This document shows, piece after piece, positions 18,436 to 30,466 of a DNA stretch of 64,000 nt. Position 1 is the first letter of the stretch. Each line of letters starts with the position of its first letter. Position numbers and translations under genes: made by a program. Origin of the DNA: Haliotis asinina (taxonomy: Eukaryota; Mollusca; Gastropoda; Lepetellida; Haliotidae); contig NC_090291.1 in the NCBI RefSeq assembly GCF_037392515.1, positions 37,719,001-37,783,000 of the forward strand. Direction: 5' to 3'. The notes under the pieces were generated by a model. It was given only the letters and a program-made list of their open reading frames with translations. It was not told where the DNA came from and searched no databases.

Positions 18436-19286
18436 GCAATGTAAAACTAAACTTATTCACTCACTCACCCATCCTGCAATGCTAAAGGGTTAAATGAAGC
18501 AAGTTAAGATTTCCTCAGGTTCTGAATCTCCCATCTTTCTGGGGCTTCCTTTGTTTTTATCAAAATTTTAAGTAGTTAAAAGCTAAACGTTAATCTGGAG
18601 CATAACAGTAATACGTAGCAATAAACACAAGGGCGAAGTTTCAGCATGAGTCGACTAGGTCCATGAGACTGACAATATCACAAATATTCAAATATCACAA
18701 TTTTGTGTCCCATAAAATTACATGTAGTTATAAAATCGGTGAACAAAGCCATGCTTCCACTTTTCCAACTGCTTTCTAAGCTAACACACACGTAGATCAC
18801 TTCGGTCAATGCAGCCAATAAGAATCGCCAGACCCCAGCTGATTTTCCGCTGAAATCACTATCATCTGTTGCCATCGCAGTGCTCAACCTGTTATTACAG
18901 AAGGTACAATAATAATTTAATGTTATCTAATAATAGCAGTCCACTTTCATAGCTCCATTCCAGGATAAATATCTTGCTCAAAGTGCTATTAACATTACTA
19001 CCCTGGATAACCCAAGCTGCCTGTGCGGCACAAGAATTTTAATAGTCACATGACATATCCTACCTGGTACCCATTTTCAGCTGGGTGAACTGAGGTGAGA
19101 CCACATGTATGACATGTGCTTCATTGTGGGACAGGACTGAAGTCCAAGACACTCATGGATCAAACTGTCAAACTGGGTTAGTCAACCATCTATCGACTAT
19201 CTGTGACCAATGTTGCTTAAACTTTAACTGATTTGTGACCTGAGCTCTATGCACAGGACCACACTCCACAACAGTGTTGCTTCAAA
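18436..19286. other. intergenic; contains family F-related fragment
   Basis: Near 18493-18560 it matches part of the foldback repeat at 51.4 kb (GATTTCCTCAGGTTCTGAATC, TCTGGGGCTTCCTTT). Otherwise no gene or array is visible before the satellite begins. Confidence 0.4.
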
Positions 19287-22200
19287 ATGCATTTGTTCAA
19301 ACTTGTCCACAAAAAGAAAACATATCAACAGCTTTGTAAATGGACAGTATGACAAGAGACACCCATCACTGAAACATCACATTATTACCATTATTATTAG
19401 CAACAGGTGTATCAGACCAGCTACCACTGTCTGTTCTTTATATCATATTTGTGAATTGCTGCACTTTATAAATGCATGTATTATTATCATCAGTCTGTTC
19501 TTAAAAATGCATTTGTTCAAACTTGTCCACAAAAAGAAAACATATCAACAGCTTTGTAAATGGACTTATGACAAGAGACACCCATCACTGAAACATCATA
19601 TTATTACCATTATTATTAGCAACAGGTGTATCAGACCAGCTACCACTGTCTGTTCTTTATATCATATTTGTGAATTGCTGCACTTTATAAATGCATGTAT
19701 TATTATCATCAGTCTGTTCTTAAAAATGCATTTGTTCAAACTTGTCCACAAAAAGAAAACATATCAACAGCTTTGTAAATGGACTTATGACAAGAGACAC
19801 CCATCACTGAAACATCATATTATTACCATTATTATTAGCAACAGGTATATCAGACCAGCTACCACTGTCTGTTCTTTATATCATATTTGTGAATTGCTGC
19901 ACTTTATAAATGCATGTATTATTATCATCAGTCTGTTCTTAAAAATGCATTTGTTCAAACTTGTCCACAAAAAGAAAACATATCAACAGCTTTGTAAATG
20001 GACTTATGACAAGAGACACCCATCACTGAAACATCATATTATTACCATTATTATTAGCAACAGGTGTATCAGACCAGCTACCACTGTCTGTTCTTTATAT
20101 CATATTTGTGAATTGCTGCACTTTATAAATGCATGTATTATTATCATCAGTCTGTTCTTAAAAATGCATTTGTTCAAACTTGTCCACAAAAAGAAAACAT
20201 ATCAACAGCTTTGTAAATGGACTTATGACAAGAGACACCCATCACTGAAACATCATATTATTACCATTATTATTAGCAACAGGTGTATCAGACCAGCTAC
20301 CACTGTCTGTTCTTTATATCATATTTGTGAATTGCTGCACTTTATAAATGCATGTATTATTATCATCAGTCTGTTCTTAAAAATGCATTTGTTCAAACTT
20401 GTCCACAAAAAGAAAACATATCAACAGCTTTGTAAATGGACTTATGACAAGAGACACCCATCACTGAAACATCATATTATTACCATTATTATTAGCAACA
20501 GGTGTATCAGACCAGCTACCACTGTCTGTTCTTTATATCATATTTGTGAATTGCTGCACTTTATAAATGCATGTATTATTATCATCAGTCTGTTCTTTAA
20601 AATGCATTTGTTCAAACTTGTCCACAAAAAGAAAACATATCAACAGCTTTGTAAATGGACTTATGACAAGAGACACCCATCACTGAAACATCATATTATT
20701 ACCATTATTATTAGCAACAGGTGTATCAGACCAGCTACCACTGTCTGTTCTTTATATCATATTTGTGAATTGCTGCACTTTATAAATGCATGTATTATTA
20801 TCATCAGTCTGTTCTTAAAAATGCATTTGTTCAAACTTGTCCACAAAAAGAAAACATATCAACAGCTTTGTAAATGGACTTATGACAAGAGACACCCATC
20901 ACTGAAACATCATATTATTACCATTATTATTAGCAACAGGTGTATCAGACCAGCTACCACTGTCTGTTCTTTATATCATATTTGTGAATTGCTGCACTTT
21001 ATAAATGCATGTATTATTATCATCAGTCTGTTCTTAAAAATGCATTTGTTCAAACTTGTCCACAAAAAGAAAACATATCAACAGCTTTGTAAATGGACTT
21101 ATGACAAGAGACACCCATCACTGAAACATCATATTATTACCATTATTATTAGCAACAGGTGTATCAGACCAGCTACCACTGTCTGTTCTTTATATCATAT
21201 TTGTGAATTGCTGCACTTTATAAATGCATGTATTATTATCATCAGTCTGTTCTTAAAAATGCATTTGTTCAAACTTGTCCACAAAAAGAAAACATATCAA
21301 CAGCTTTGTAAATGGACAGTATGACAAGAGACACCCATCACTGAAACATCATATTATTACCATTATTATTAGCAACAGGTGTATCAGACCAGCTACCACT
21401 GTCTGTTCTTTATATCATATTTGTGAATTGCTGCACTTTATAAATGCATGTATTATTATCATCAGTCTGTTCTTAAAAATGCATTTGTTCAAACTTGTCC
21501 ACAAAAAGAAAACATATCAACAGCTTTGTAAATGGACTTATGACAAGAGACACCCATCACTGAAACATCATATTATTACCATTATTATTAGCAACAGGTG
21601 TATCAGACCAGCTACCACTGTCTGTTCTTTATATCATATTTGTGAATTGCTGCACTTTATAAATGCATGTATTATTATCATCAGTCTGTTCTTAAAAATG
21701 CATTTGTTCAAACTTGTCCACAAAAAGAAAACATATCAACAGCTTTGTAAATGGACTTATGACAAGAGACACCCATCACTGAAACATCATATTATTACCA
21801 TTATTATTAGCAACAGGTGTATCAGACCAGCTACCACTGTCTGTTCTTTATATCATATTTGTGAATTGCTGCACTTTATAAATGCATGTATTATTATCAT
21901 CAGTCTGTTCTTAAAAATGCATTTGTTCAAACTTGTCCACAAAAAGAAAACATATCAACAGCTTTGTAAATGGACTTATGACAAGAGACACCCATCACTG
22001 AAACATCATATTATTACCATTATTATTAGCAACAGGTGTATCAGACCAGCTACCACTGTCTGTTCTTTATATCATATTTGTGAATTGCTGCACTTTATAA
22101 ATGCATGTATTATTATCATCAGTCTGTTCTTAAAAATGCATTTGTTCAAACTTGTCCACAAAAAGAAAACATATCAACAGCTTTGTAAATGGACTTATGA

Positions 22201-23232
22201 CAAGAGACACCCATCACTGAAACATCATATTATTACCATTATTATTAGCAACAGGTGTATCAGACCAGCTACCACTGTCTGTTCTTTATATCATATTTGT
22301 GAATTGCTGCACTTTATAAATGCATGTATTATTATCATCAGTCTGTTCTTAAAAATGCATTTGTTCAAACTTGTCCACAAAAAGAAAACATATCAACAGC
22401 TTTGTAAATGGACAGTATGACAAGAGACACCCATCACTGAAACATCATATTATTACCATTATTATTAGCAACAGGTGTATCAGACCAGCTACCACTGTCT
22501 GTTCTTTATATCATATTTGTGAATTGCTGCACTTTATAAATGCATGTATTATTATCATCAGTCTGTTCTTAAAAATGCATTTGTTCAAACTTGTCCACAA
22601 AAAGAAAACATATCAACAGCTTTGTAAATGGACTTATGACAAGAGACACCCATCACTGAAACATCATATTATTACCATTATTATTAGCAACAGGTGTATC
22701 AGACCAGCTACCACTGTCTGTTCTTTATATCATATTTGTGAATTGCTGCACTTTATAAATGCATGTATTATTATCATCAGTCTGTTCTTAAAAATGCATT
22801 TGTTCAAACTTGTCCACAAAAAGAAAACATATCAACAGCTTTGTAAATGGACTTATGACAAGAGACACCCATCACTGAAACATCATATTATTACCATTAT
22901 TATTAGCAACAGGTGTATCAGACCAGCTACCACTGTCTGTTCTTTATATCATATTTGTGAATTGCTGCACTTTATAAATGCATGTATTATTATCATCAGT
23001 CTGTTCTTAAAAATGCATTTGTTCAAACTTGTCCACAAAAAGAAAACATATCAACAGCTTTGTAAATGGACTTATGACAAGAGACACCCATCACTGAAAC
23101 ATCATATTATTACCATTATTATTAGCAACAGGTGTATCAGACCAGCTACCACTGTCTGTTCTTTATATCATATTTGTGAATTGCTGCACTTTATATATGC
23201 ATGTATTATTATCATCAGTCTGTTCTTAAAAA
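19287..23232. repeat. 219-bp satellite, about 18 tandem copies
   Basis: Each unit begins ATGCATTTGTTCAAACTTG and ends CATCAGTCTGTTCTTAAAA. The period is 219 bp, except for three 220-bp units in which GGACTTATG is replaced by GGACAGTATG (near 19343, 21316 and 22412, that is units 1, 10 and 15). Copies are nearly identical; I saw only isolated changes, such as GTGTATC to GTATATC near 19846. A period divisible by three keeps long frames open (691, 381 and 306 codons), each broken by a 220-bp unit, so coding is unlikely. There is no terminal inverted repeat at the edges. Copy number may be compressed in assembly. Confidence 0.95.
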
Positions 23233-23310
23233 TAACACAGGTATGCATTCAGATTATCCTCCCTAAGTCAGAAGCATTGTTGTTACAATAGCACTAGTAA
23301 TAGTACAGTG

Positions 23311-23480
23311 TATGAGTGAGTGACTTTAGTTTTACCCTGCACTCAGCAATATTCCAGCTATACACCTGTATGACAGAAGATGTAAAGAATCATACCTGGA
23401 CCACAGTATCCAGTGATTCAAACGGTGATGACATACATCAAATCAAACTTGACCCATAAGTGGCTTCTTGTAACAAGCTT
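23311..23480 (-). mobile_element. SINE family B, degenerate
   Basis: It keeps GAGTGAGTGACTTTAGTTTT and GCACTCAGCAATATTCCAGC but later blocks are strongly altered, for example CTGGACCACAGTATCCAGTG. Confidence 0.55.
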
Positions 23481-23669
23481 TGTTTGCCACAGACCAATTC
23501 CAACCAAGATATGTCTTTGAATGGCACTTGGAACCAATACACGTAAATGCAAAAACCATGACAAACATGACTTTTGGAATAGATGAATTGGTAAATAATA
23601 TAAATTTACATGTACTCATAAATAAACATCAAGCTTTGTTTAAATTGAAAAGGAACACCAGTGAGATGG

Positions 23670-23790
23670 TTACTTCTTGAGGAAATCTAGACATGCTTCA
23701 TTTAGGGTCTTATCAATGCAGGGAGGGCTGGGCAGTGAGGAAAATAATATAGATCAGAGATTGTGAGACAGACTACTCTGAGGCCAGCTC
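23670..23790. repeat. family F foldback repeat, half-copy
   Basis: GAGGAAATCTAGACATGCTTC and the following AGGGAGGGCTGGGCAGTGAGG segment match one arm of the element at 51360-51805. Confidence 0.45.
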
Positions 23791-25051
23791 AGTGTAAAAG
23801 TGATAAGCTGACTGTGTGGTGGAAAACTTTTTTGGCCGCAAAAAAGAACATGACTTCCCATTTTCACTGCCATTTTTCTTACCCAACTGGAAAACAAGAA
23901 AAGCAATGAATAGGATGCATGCTTTATGCTCTATCAATCCCTAAACAGCTGCACTCACACACACCTAAGTATAGGACTACAGAATTTGAATGGCATCAGA
24001 TTAAAGAGCTCAGTGGCTCATATACTGCATAAAAAAATGCAGTGTTTTTGTATGAACCGGTAGAGTTAATTTTAGTACAGCGTTCCACACTGTTGCCTTA
24101 TCTTCATTTCATGGAAGCTGCACACGTGGTATGTACAGCCTTCCTGGCATATAAATTCCCGATGTGTATATACTAGTTTTTATCTTGAGGATCAGACTTT
24201 TGGGTAATTTAACTCAAAGTACAAACATTTCTATTTAACTAATTATATAGTCCATATACTGTCACTCAAGTCGACAATAGTTTGCAACAGGAAAAGTAGA
24301 TGTAAACATGCTTTTAATAAGATCTAAAATGTAGATGCCACAATGACAATTTAATGCGGAAACATGTTTTCATTTAATATGGCCAAAACATGAAACATGC
24401 AAGGCAACCATTTTCCCTGGCATGTTTAAACCAAACTGGTTTTATTTCAATTCCTGCACGCCATGTTTTACTACACACTGAATTGCATGTACACGTATCT
24501 CTTTAATGTATGAGCTTTATATCCTATTTAGATCACATGGTCCCCAATACTCTCTTGTAACAAAATGGCTCTCGACAACACCTATGACTGAGGAAAACCT
24601 TTTAATAAAAAGCACACATTTCAGTATTCTCAAATCAAACCTAAACAGCTGACATCTTATTGGGGACCACATGTAACAAGTTGCAAGGAATTGGATAAAA
24701 CAATCCAGAAATTTATAAGTTTTAACAAATTTTGCAGTGTAATGTATTTTTCATGCCCCTATGCTTTAAAAATCCAAAACATTGCATCCACTAATCCCTC
24801 CCTTAAACGGTAGGAGAATGCTGTTCACCCGTGATATGAATTATTATTTGATATTCACATACTCAGACTAGACAGCACATTTATTGTTTCCATAATAAAT
24901 CCCAAATAATGACCTTGACCTATGATGACCTTGAGAGATGACCTGAATTGAGTCCACTGTGTGATTACCATCCTGTCAGTATATCATGTGCAAGGTCAAC
25001 AGGAACAGGTCATTTCCCTCTATGTCTGAACATTTTAAAGCATGACAACAT
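23791..25051. other. intergenic, nothing recognised
   Basis: About 1.26 kb of AT-rich DNA without exon-like frames, arrays or terminal repeats that I can support. Confidence 0.4.
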
Positions 25052-25320
25052 TGGGGAGTGATTGAGTGAGTTTAGTTTTATGCCGCACTCAGCAATATTC
25101 CAGCTATATGGTGCCGGTGTGTAAATAATGAAGTCTGGACCAGACAATCCAGTGATCAACAACATGAGCATCAATCAGCGCAGTTGGGGACCAATGTGTC
25201 AACCAAGTCAGCGAGCCTGACCACCCGATCCCATTAGTCGCCTCTTACGACAGGCATGGTCGCCTTTTATGGTAAGCATAGGTTGCTGAAGGCCTATTCT
25301 ACCCCTGGACCTACACAGGT
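25052..25320 (-). mobile_element. SINE family B, near full length
   Basis: Complete set of blocks from GATTGAGTGAGTTTAG to GGACCTACACAGGTC on the plus strand, with few changes. Confidence 0.8.
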
Positions 25321-25505
25321 CACACCACTGGGAATCAAAGCTTCCACACACTGGCACCAGAGACTAGCCAGGATAGTTTCCTGATAGAAGAAATCCAGTG
25401 AGGTCAGCAACAAAATATGCAGGATGAATGGTGCAACAGTTTTAATATTAGTAGTGAAGGGTGTTCTATGCAGTATGTACGTATGATCTGGTGGCATTTT
25501 GTTAC

Positions 25506-25600
25506 AGTGAGTGTGTTTTTGGCTGCTTTTAGCAATATTCCAGCAATATCATGATGGTGGACACCAGGTATGGGTTCCAGTGTGGGGAATCCAACATGAC
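25506..25600 (-). mobile_element. SINE family A, fragment
   Basis: Contains GCTTTTAGCAATATTCCAGC, AATATCATGATGG and GGACACCAGGTATGGG, then a shortened GTGTGGGGAATC. The tRNA-like head is truncated. Confidence 0.6.
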
Positions 25601-25948
25601 AGTTAGTCAACAATGATGATGATGATTTGAAGATTTGAGGCTCTCTGACTGTGAGAAGGGTGATTTGATTGAAAGACAACCTGAGGGTGACTTACAGTAT
25701 GATTAAATTTGTATCATGAATTTTGAATTTTGGAAATTTGCCAAATCTGATTACAGGCACATTTACATAGTCAAGTAATATTTAGCTAGTTGATAACTGT
25801 GCTTGAGTTGGTCCAATATGAATTTCATATTTGCCCCAAACATGCTTTTCATAACACCAGGCACCATGGAAGATATGCGTTATGTGCTTCACAAGGGGCT
25901 GAATCACACAGGGCACCACATCGATCTTGCACATATTTTTTAATATGG

Positions 25949-26252
25949 TTAGGCCAAACCAATTTTATTTTCTGTTTTACAGATCCTCTGATCGTAATTT
26001 TTCAAGAATAAAAAAACTAAAACAAACAAAATCCTTATATTTTTATAGGCCAAAAATGTAAACTTACTAGAATTGTTTTTAAGATTAAGATTGCCCAATA
26101 CACACTTCAAAACTTGCCAAAAGTAAAACACTTTTAGTTTTGAAAATCGATATTACTTTGACTGGTGATTTTAATTTTTATTTTCCCTCCTGCCTTTAGG
26201 TTTTCTAATTACAAAAATCCATCAAACAAAAAATAAAATTGTTTTGGCCTTA
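25949..26252. mobile_element. MITE family G, copy 2
   Basis: The clearest copy. The left end is TTAGGCCAAACCAATTTTAT and the right end, reverse complemented, is TAAGGCCAAAACAATTTTAT. The interior is AT-rich and shares a block resembling GGCCAAAAATGTAAACTTAC with copies 1 and 3. About 300 bp, no coding capacity, superfamily unresolved. Confidence 0.7.
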
Positions 26253-26648
26253 TCAAAAAAATGTCATTAAATTTGTTTAACCTTCTTTGAATGTTGGCGA
26301 TGTATTAAATAGACAGCTGCAGTCAGACCCTGGTAGTCAAACAATTACTTCGGACTTAATAGCATAGTACAATTCAATTAACACACACAATACAAGGAAT
26401 TGCATGAGTACAGTTCATTTCGTACAAGAACGATCAATTATTGCCTTCTCTACCGCAATGGGTGCATGAAGTCTAGGGCTCTGATAAAAGCACACTTCAT
26501 TGTGAGCATGCATTTAAGATGAACCTATTTATGTTCGAAAAATTAACTAGGTCACAAACTAACCACTCCCTTAATTGATGGGGTAGATATGCAATATAAA
26601 TCTATACTACAAACAAAAATATAAATCACCCTAAAATTTGATAGTCGT
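26253..26648. other. intergenic, nothing recognised
   Basis: AT-rich spacer between two DNA-transposon derivatives. Confidence 0.4.
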
Positions 26649-27402
26649 ATATAACTTAATTGTGGTGAGGTGATTTATACTCTGAGGTAAATGTAACATT
26701 TTGTGTGCTTAATGGGCACTTTAAACAACATGTTGGAACTGACGCAACTGACTGAATACTTGTTGAGTTTGAGTGAAATGAAACATTGTCAAAAACAGCA
26801 AAAATCAAAGGACTGTTTGAAAAAAAGGGATCAATTTTATTCAAACTTACGAAACACAACAGTTTAGTGTATGTGGAAGACAGACTTCCTATGCAGGTTA
26901 TGGCAACATTTCCTTTAAAAGGAGTGACTTCATCATGTCGCATTGCAGACTGTTAAGCGCCCATGACAGAAGCAGGACCATTGTATGGTTACAAGATGGT
27001 GAATCCATTTATAAGAAGTGTTACTCTGTGCAGGTGTCTCCCACCGTCATACAGAGACTGAGGGACAGGTTCCAGGCCAGAGTACAGGGCCACCTCTCTA
27101 AACATCAAGGGCATATGACTGGTATGTTGAGTTCTAAGCCTTTCTGAACCGATTCACAACTGCCAGTGTCCAACTGCCACAAGCTGCATAGGAAGTCTGA
27201 CTTCCTCATGCATTTGGTTGTTGTGTTGACTTCGAATCAAAAATGGTGTTTCAACACCCTGTTCTTGACAATGTTTCATTTAACTCAAACTCAGCGAATA
27301 TTGAATAGTTGCTTCATGTCATTTAAAGTGCCCATTAAGCACACAAAAAGTTGCATTTACCATAGAGTACATATAAATGTCCTCACCACGTATAAGTATA
27401 TA
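26649..27402. mobile_element. Tc1/mariner element with long TIRs, non-autonomous
   Basis: Imperfect inverted repeats of at least 150 bp flank the element. The left arm reads GTGGTGAGG, TTTTGTGTGCTTAATGGGCA and GTTTGAGTGAAATGAAACAT. The right arm carries the same blocks reversed, including GTGCCCATTAAGCACACAAA. Between the arms, 26935-27147 on plus keeps a transposase N-terminal piece (DRSRTIVWLQDGESI, VSPTVIQRLRDRFQA) of Tc1 type. Catalytic parts are missing, so it depends on transposase from elsewhere. Exact termini are uncertain by a few bases. Confidence 0.75.
26935..27147 (+). pseudogene. Tc1-type transposase, N-terminal fragment
   Basis: A 70-codon frame with helix-turn-helix-like segments and the VSPTVIQRLRDRF motif seen in Tc1-like proteins. 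It is cut off by the right inverted repeat. The original protein would have been around 340 residues with a DD34E core that is absent here. Confidence 0.65.
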
Positions 27403-27475
27403 CAGCGGAAGCTGTCTAAACCAACACTCATTGGGACTGAAGAAATAATCCAGTTTAGACAATATAGTGCTGATG
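27403..27475. mobile_element. pogo/Tigger-like terminus fragment
   Basis: CAGCGGAAGCTGTCTAAACC, CATTGGGACTGAAGAAAT and CCAGTTTAGACAAT resemble one end of pogo/Tigger elements. A second end was not found nearby. Confidence 0.35.
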
Positions 27476-27689
27476 ATAAATGTACAAGCCACAATGGGAC
27501 TACTTCTCAGACTGGACACATATGAGCAAAAAGATTTGACAGAGCTATCAAACATCACAGGATTATCTGATTCATTAAGATATGTGATAATATGCATTAT
27601 GTCCTGACCTCAACTTTGTATCATAAGTTGTTTGGGAGCATGGTCGTATAAGCTGTAACAGGTTGTTTACCAATTGTAACACATTATAT

Positions 27690-27795
27690 TTGGGATTACG
27701 CTTTCTCACAAAAATACAGATTTTAGTACTTTTGTTGAGCTGAAATCCCAGCACACTAAGTCAGCCATCCAACCCACTCAGCCGATGCAGCTTTC
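27690..27795. repeat. dispersed repeat family H, copy 2
   Basis: Shares GATTACGCTTTCTCAC, ACAGATTTTAGTACTTTTGT and GCCATCCAACCCACTCAGCC with the copy near 16.6 kb. Confidence 0.4.
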
Positions 27796-27858
27796 ACAAT
27801 TAAGGAAGTCAGACAACTGGTAGGCTAGACTACAGACTCTGAATACACAAGGCCATTT

Positions 27859-28038
27859 TGTGAGTGTGTGAGTTTGGTTTCATATCGCTTTTTAAGCAAT
27901 ATTTCAGATATATCATGGCAGGGGGACACCAGAAATGAGCTTCTCACAAAGTACACACAAAGTACACATGGGGGGAATTGAAGCCATGTCTTGGGAGTGA
28001 CAAGCAAACGCCATAACCACGAAACTACCCCACCGCCC
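27859..28038 (-). mobile_element. SINE family A, near full length
   Basis: Reverse orientation, from a GTGTGTGAGTTTGGTTTCAT tail end to the C-rich TACCCCACCGCCC 5' end. The CACAAAGTACA block has a short duplication. Confidence 0.7.
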
Positions 28039-29427
28039 TAAAATCCCAAATATAACATGTTACATCTGACTGTTGTCTAAATGAAATTGTGTACTAATTG
28101 ATAACGTATCACTATTCATTTACGACTACAAACATGTTTAAATCATACATCACAGGAAAAATGCTGATTATTCAATCCTCCCACCCAACTGGGACTGAAG
28201 AATGACCACTCTTTACACCATACCATGAAATCAGAATTTTCATTTGTCAGTGGGCTATTAACCTGGAATCTAACCCTAGGGTGGGTGCTTGTGTTATATA
28301 CCCCTTCCAGAACTGTGATAAGCGCATGATAGGATGTAATGACCTATGAAATCTCTTTTATGCATTAGGAACCACAGAAATGAGTCATAATTATTTGCTG
28401 TAAGTCAACACCGTTCACACATAATTGGCCACAAAACTGAGTAGCCCACTGAGTAGCCCACTGAATGGTTGATGAGTTCGTAAAAGCATAGGCTCTCCTG
28501 TTATCACTGTTAAATGTTCTCAACCTTGTAAGAGCTCACAGATACCAAAGATGAGTTTTTTCATCTGTATTGTCAAGGATGTTTTTGTTATATGATTGCT
28601 TGACATAGGTGGACATGGTCACTCCATTTGAGCTAGGCAAAATAAAAATTATCATTAGAATTTGATGAAACTATCTCTACTGCATGGTTTCATCAATTTA
28701 TGGGACAAGTCTATGTTACATAAAAGTCAACAGTAATAAAAAAAATGAATTCCTGAATTGTATTATCTTTCCAGTCAGTGGAGATAAACTGGAAATAACT
28801 AAATCCCCACACATATCACATGACTGTTATTAATGTGAAGGTTACTTTGAAGGTCATTCACCGGTGAATCAACCCAAAATAGTTACATTCAAATGCAAAG
28901 GAGAATTCATGTTCGTAACTCAAGTTATCTTTCTCATTGGATTACAGTGAAGTGACACAGTCAGTAAGAGTGAATAACACATCCCAATAAACTTTTAAAG
29001 CTGCTGCTTTTAAAGAATGTGATAACTGTAGCAGAAGCATGTGACATAAACACGTTTTACTTCTTATCAGCACATTTTAAATTCTTTACAAAAATAACAT
29101 CATTGTCCCTTACGCAAACACACTCTTGAGTATAGTGTCATAGATATACTGCAATTATCATTTATGCATGAGCGATGATTTGGAGATTTATCTGCGCTCT
29201 TTGACATGCATAAGCTATAAAATTTGTAAACTGCAGTGTAGGAAAGTTTACAGAGCGAGACATCGAGTCTGAGGTATGTAAAAGTACTGGTACAGATACA
29301 TATAGCTATTTATTCTAATCCTTATGCTTTGCAATGACTGTATTGGCTGTTAAAATGTCACAGTAAAGTGTGCAGTTACATTCAAGGGTAAACATAGTAC
29401 TGGTACACGCCACCAAGCAGGAAATAT
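28039..29427. other. intergenic, nothing recognised
   Basis: About 1.4 kb of AT-rich DNA. No exon, array or element ends were identified. Confidence 0.4.
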
Positions 29428-29592
29428 GTTAGCAGAGCAGTGGAGTAGCCTATTGCTTAAGGAATCACTCGTCAGGCCTGGGTTCAATTCCCTGCATGGG
29501 CACAATGTTTGAACCCTACTTCTGGTGTCCCCAACCGTGATATTGTTGGAATACTGCTAAAAAGTGGCGTGAAACTAAACTCACTCACTCAC
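29428..29592 (+). mobile_element. SINE family A, near full length
   Basis: The head GTGGAGTAGCCTATTGCTTA is diverged in box A. Box B (GGGTTCAATTCC) is well kept, followed by all body blocks and an ACTCACTCACTCAC tail. Confidence 0.75.
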
Positions 29593-29735
29593 TAGTGAAT
29601 CAGTTTAAACTTCACCCAGCATAACAAATATTCCATGATTTCCTTCTTTGGAGTAAGAGATGACTTCATCCAAAAACCCAGCTTCAACACCCCACATGTA
29701 CAATGTGTGAACTTTTCAGCCTAGGAGAATGGGCT

Positions 29736-29865
29736 ATAAGGTAGCCTCGTGGTTAAAGCAGACTCTCATAACACTGAAGACCCAGGTTTAATTGCCCACT
29801 TGGGTACAATGTATGAAACCCATTTATGAGGTCCCATACTGTGATATCACTATACTCGCTCAATA
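29736..29865 (+). mobile_element. SINE family A, 3'-truncated
   Basis: The head GGTAGCCTCGTGGTTAAAGC, GACCCAGGTTTAATTG and CACTTGGGTACAATGTATG are visible. The similarity fades after CTGTGATATCAC. Confidence 0.65.
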
Positions 29866-30002
29866 GGGCTCAATTTGGGCTAGTAGGTCTCGGATAGTGA
29901 GGATATTTGCTCATGCTATCAGTCCCTTAAATGTTGGACTTTAATTCTTAGATATAGATCAGTGACTGAGTGAGTTTAGTTGTAGCAATATCCCAGATAT
30001 AT

Positions 30003-30108
30003 GAAGGTCCGGGTTAGAATATTGATCTTCAGTAAACCATGCTTGTCATAAGAGAACACAAACGGGATCGGGTGGTCAGACTCGCTAACTCACTCACTAT
30101 TGATACAG
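30003..30108 (+). mobile_element. SINE family B, internally deleted
   Basis: The 5' blocks (GAAGGTCCGGGTTAGAATA, CATGCTTGTCATAAGAG, GATCGGGTGGTCAGACTCGC) are joined directly to a short CTCACTCACT tail. Confidence 0.6.
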
Positions 30109-30466
30109 ATAAAGAAAATTACTGACTCTATATTTCTGTCCAGGTGATTCTGCTTGTGAACCTACTCACTGCCAACAAGTGTTCTGTTCTCACAAAGGGT
30201 GAATGAAAGCTCAATCAAAACGCAAACAGAAACTCAATAACAGTAACATTTTATATCAGTAAGATACATTATTTGATCATGTAAAAGGACTAGAGTAAAT
30301 ATTCTGTGTATGTACATGCATACCTGAATGTCATATACCATTTTTACATCATAAAATGAATCAAGCAGCATTTATAAAATATGTATTGAAAAGGATCACA
30401 GACATTCCCTGGATTTGAAACGCTATATCATTTAATACCACTGACTTATTCACAGCTGTGGAAGAG

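Noticed and set aside
19249-23291. Long open frames of 691, 381 and 306 codons as membrane-like repeat proteins
   Set aside because: They result from a 219-bp satellite whose length is a multiple of three. Frames break only where a unit has one extra base, and nothing suggests promoter, splice sites or selection.
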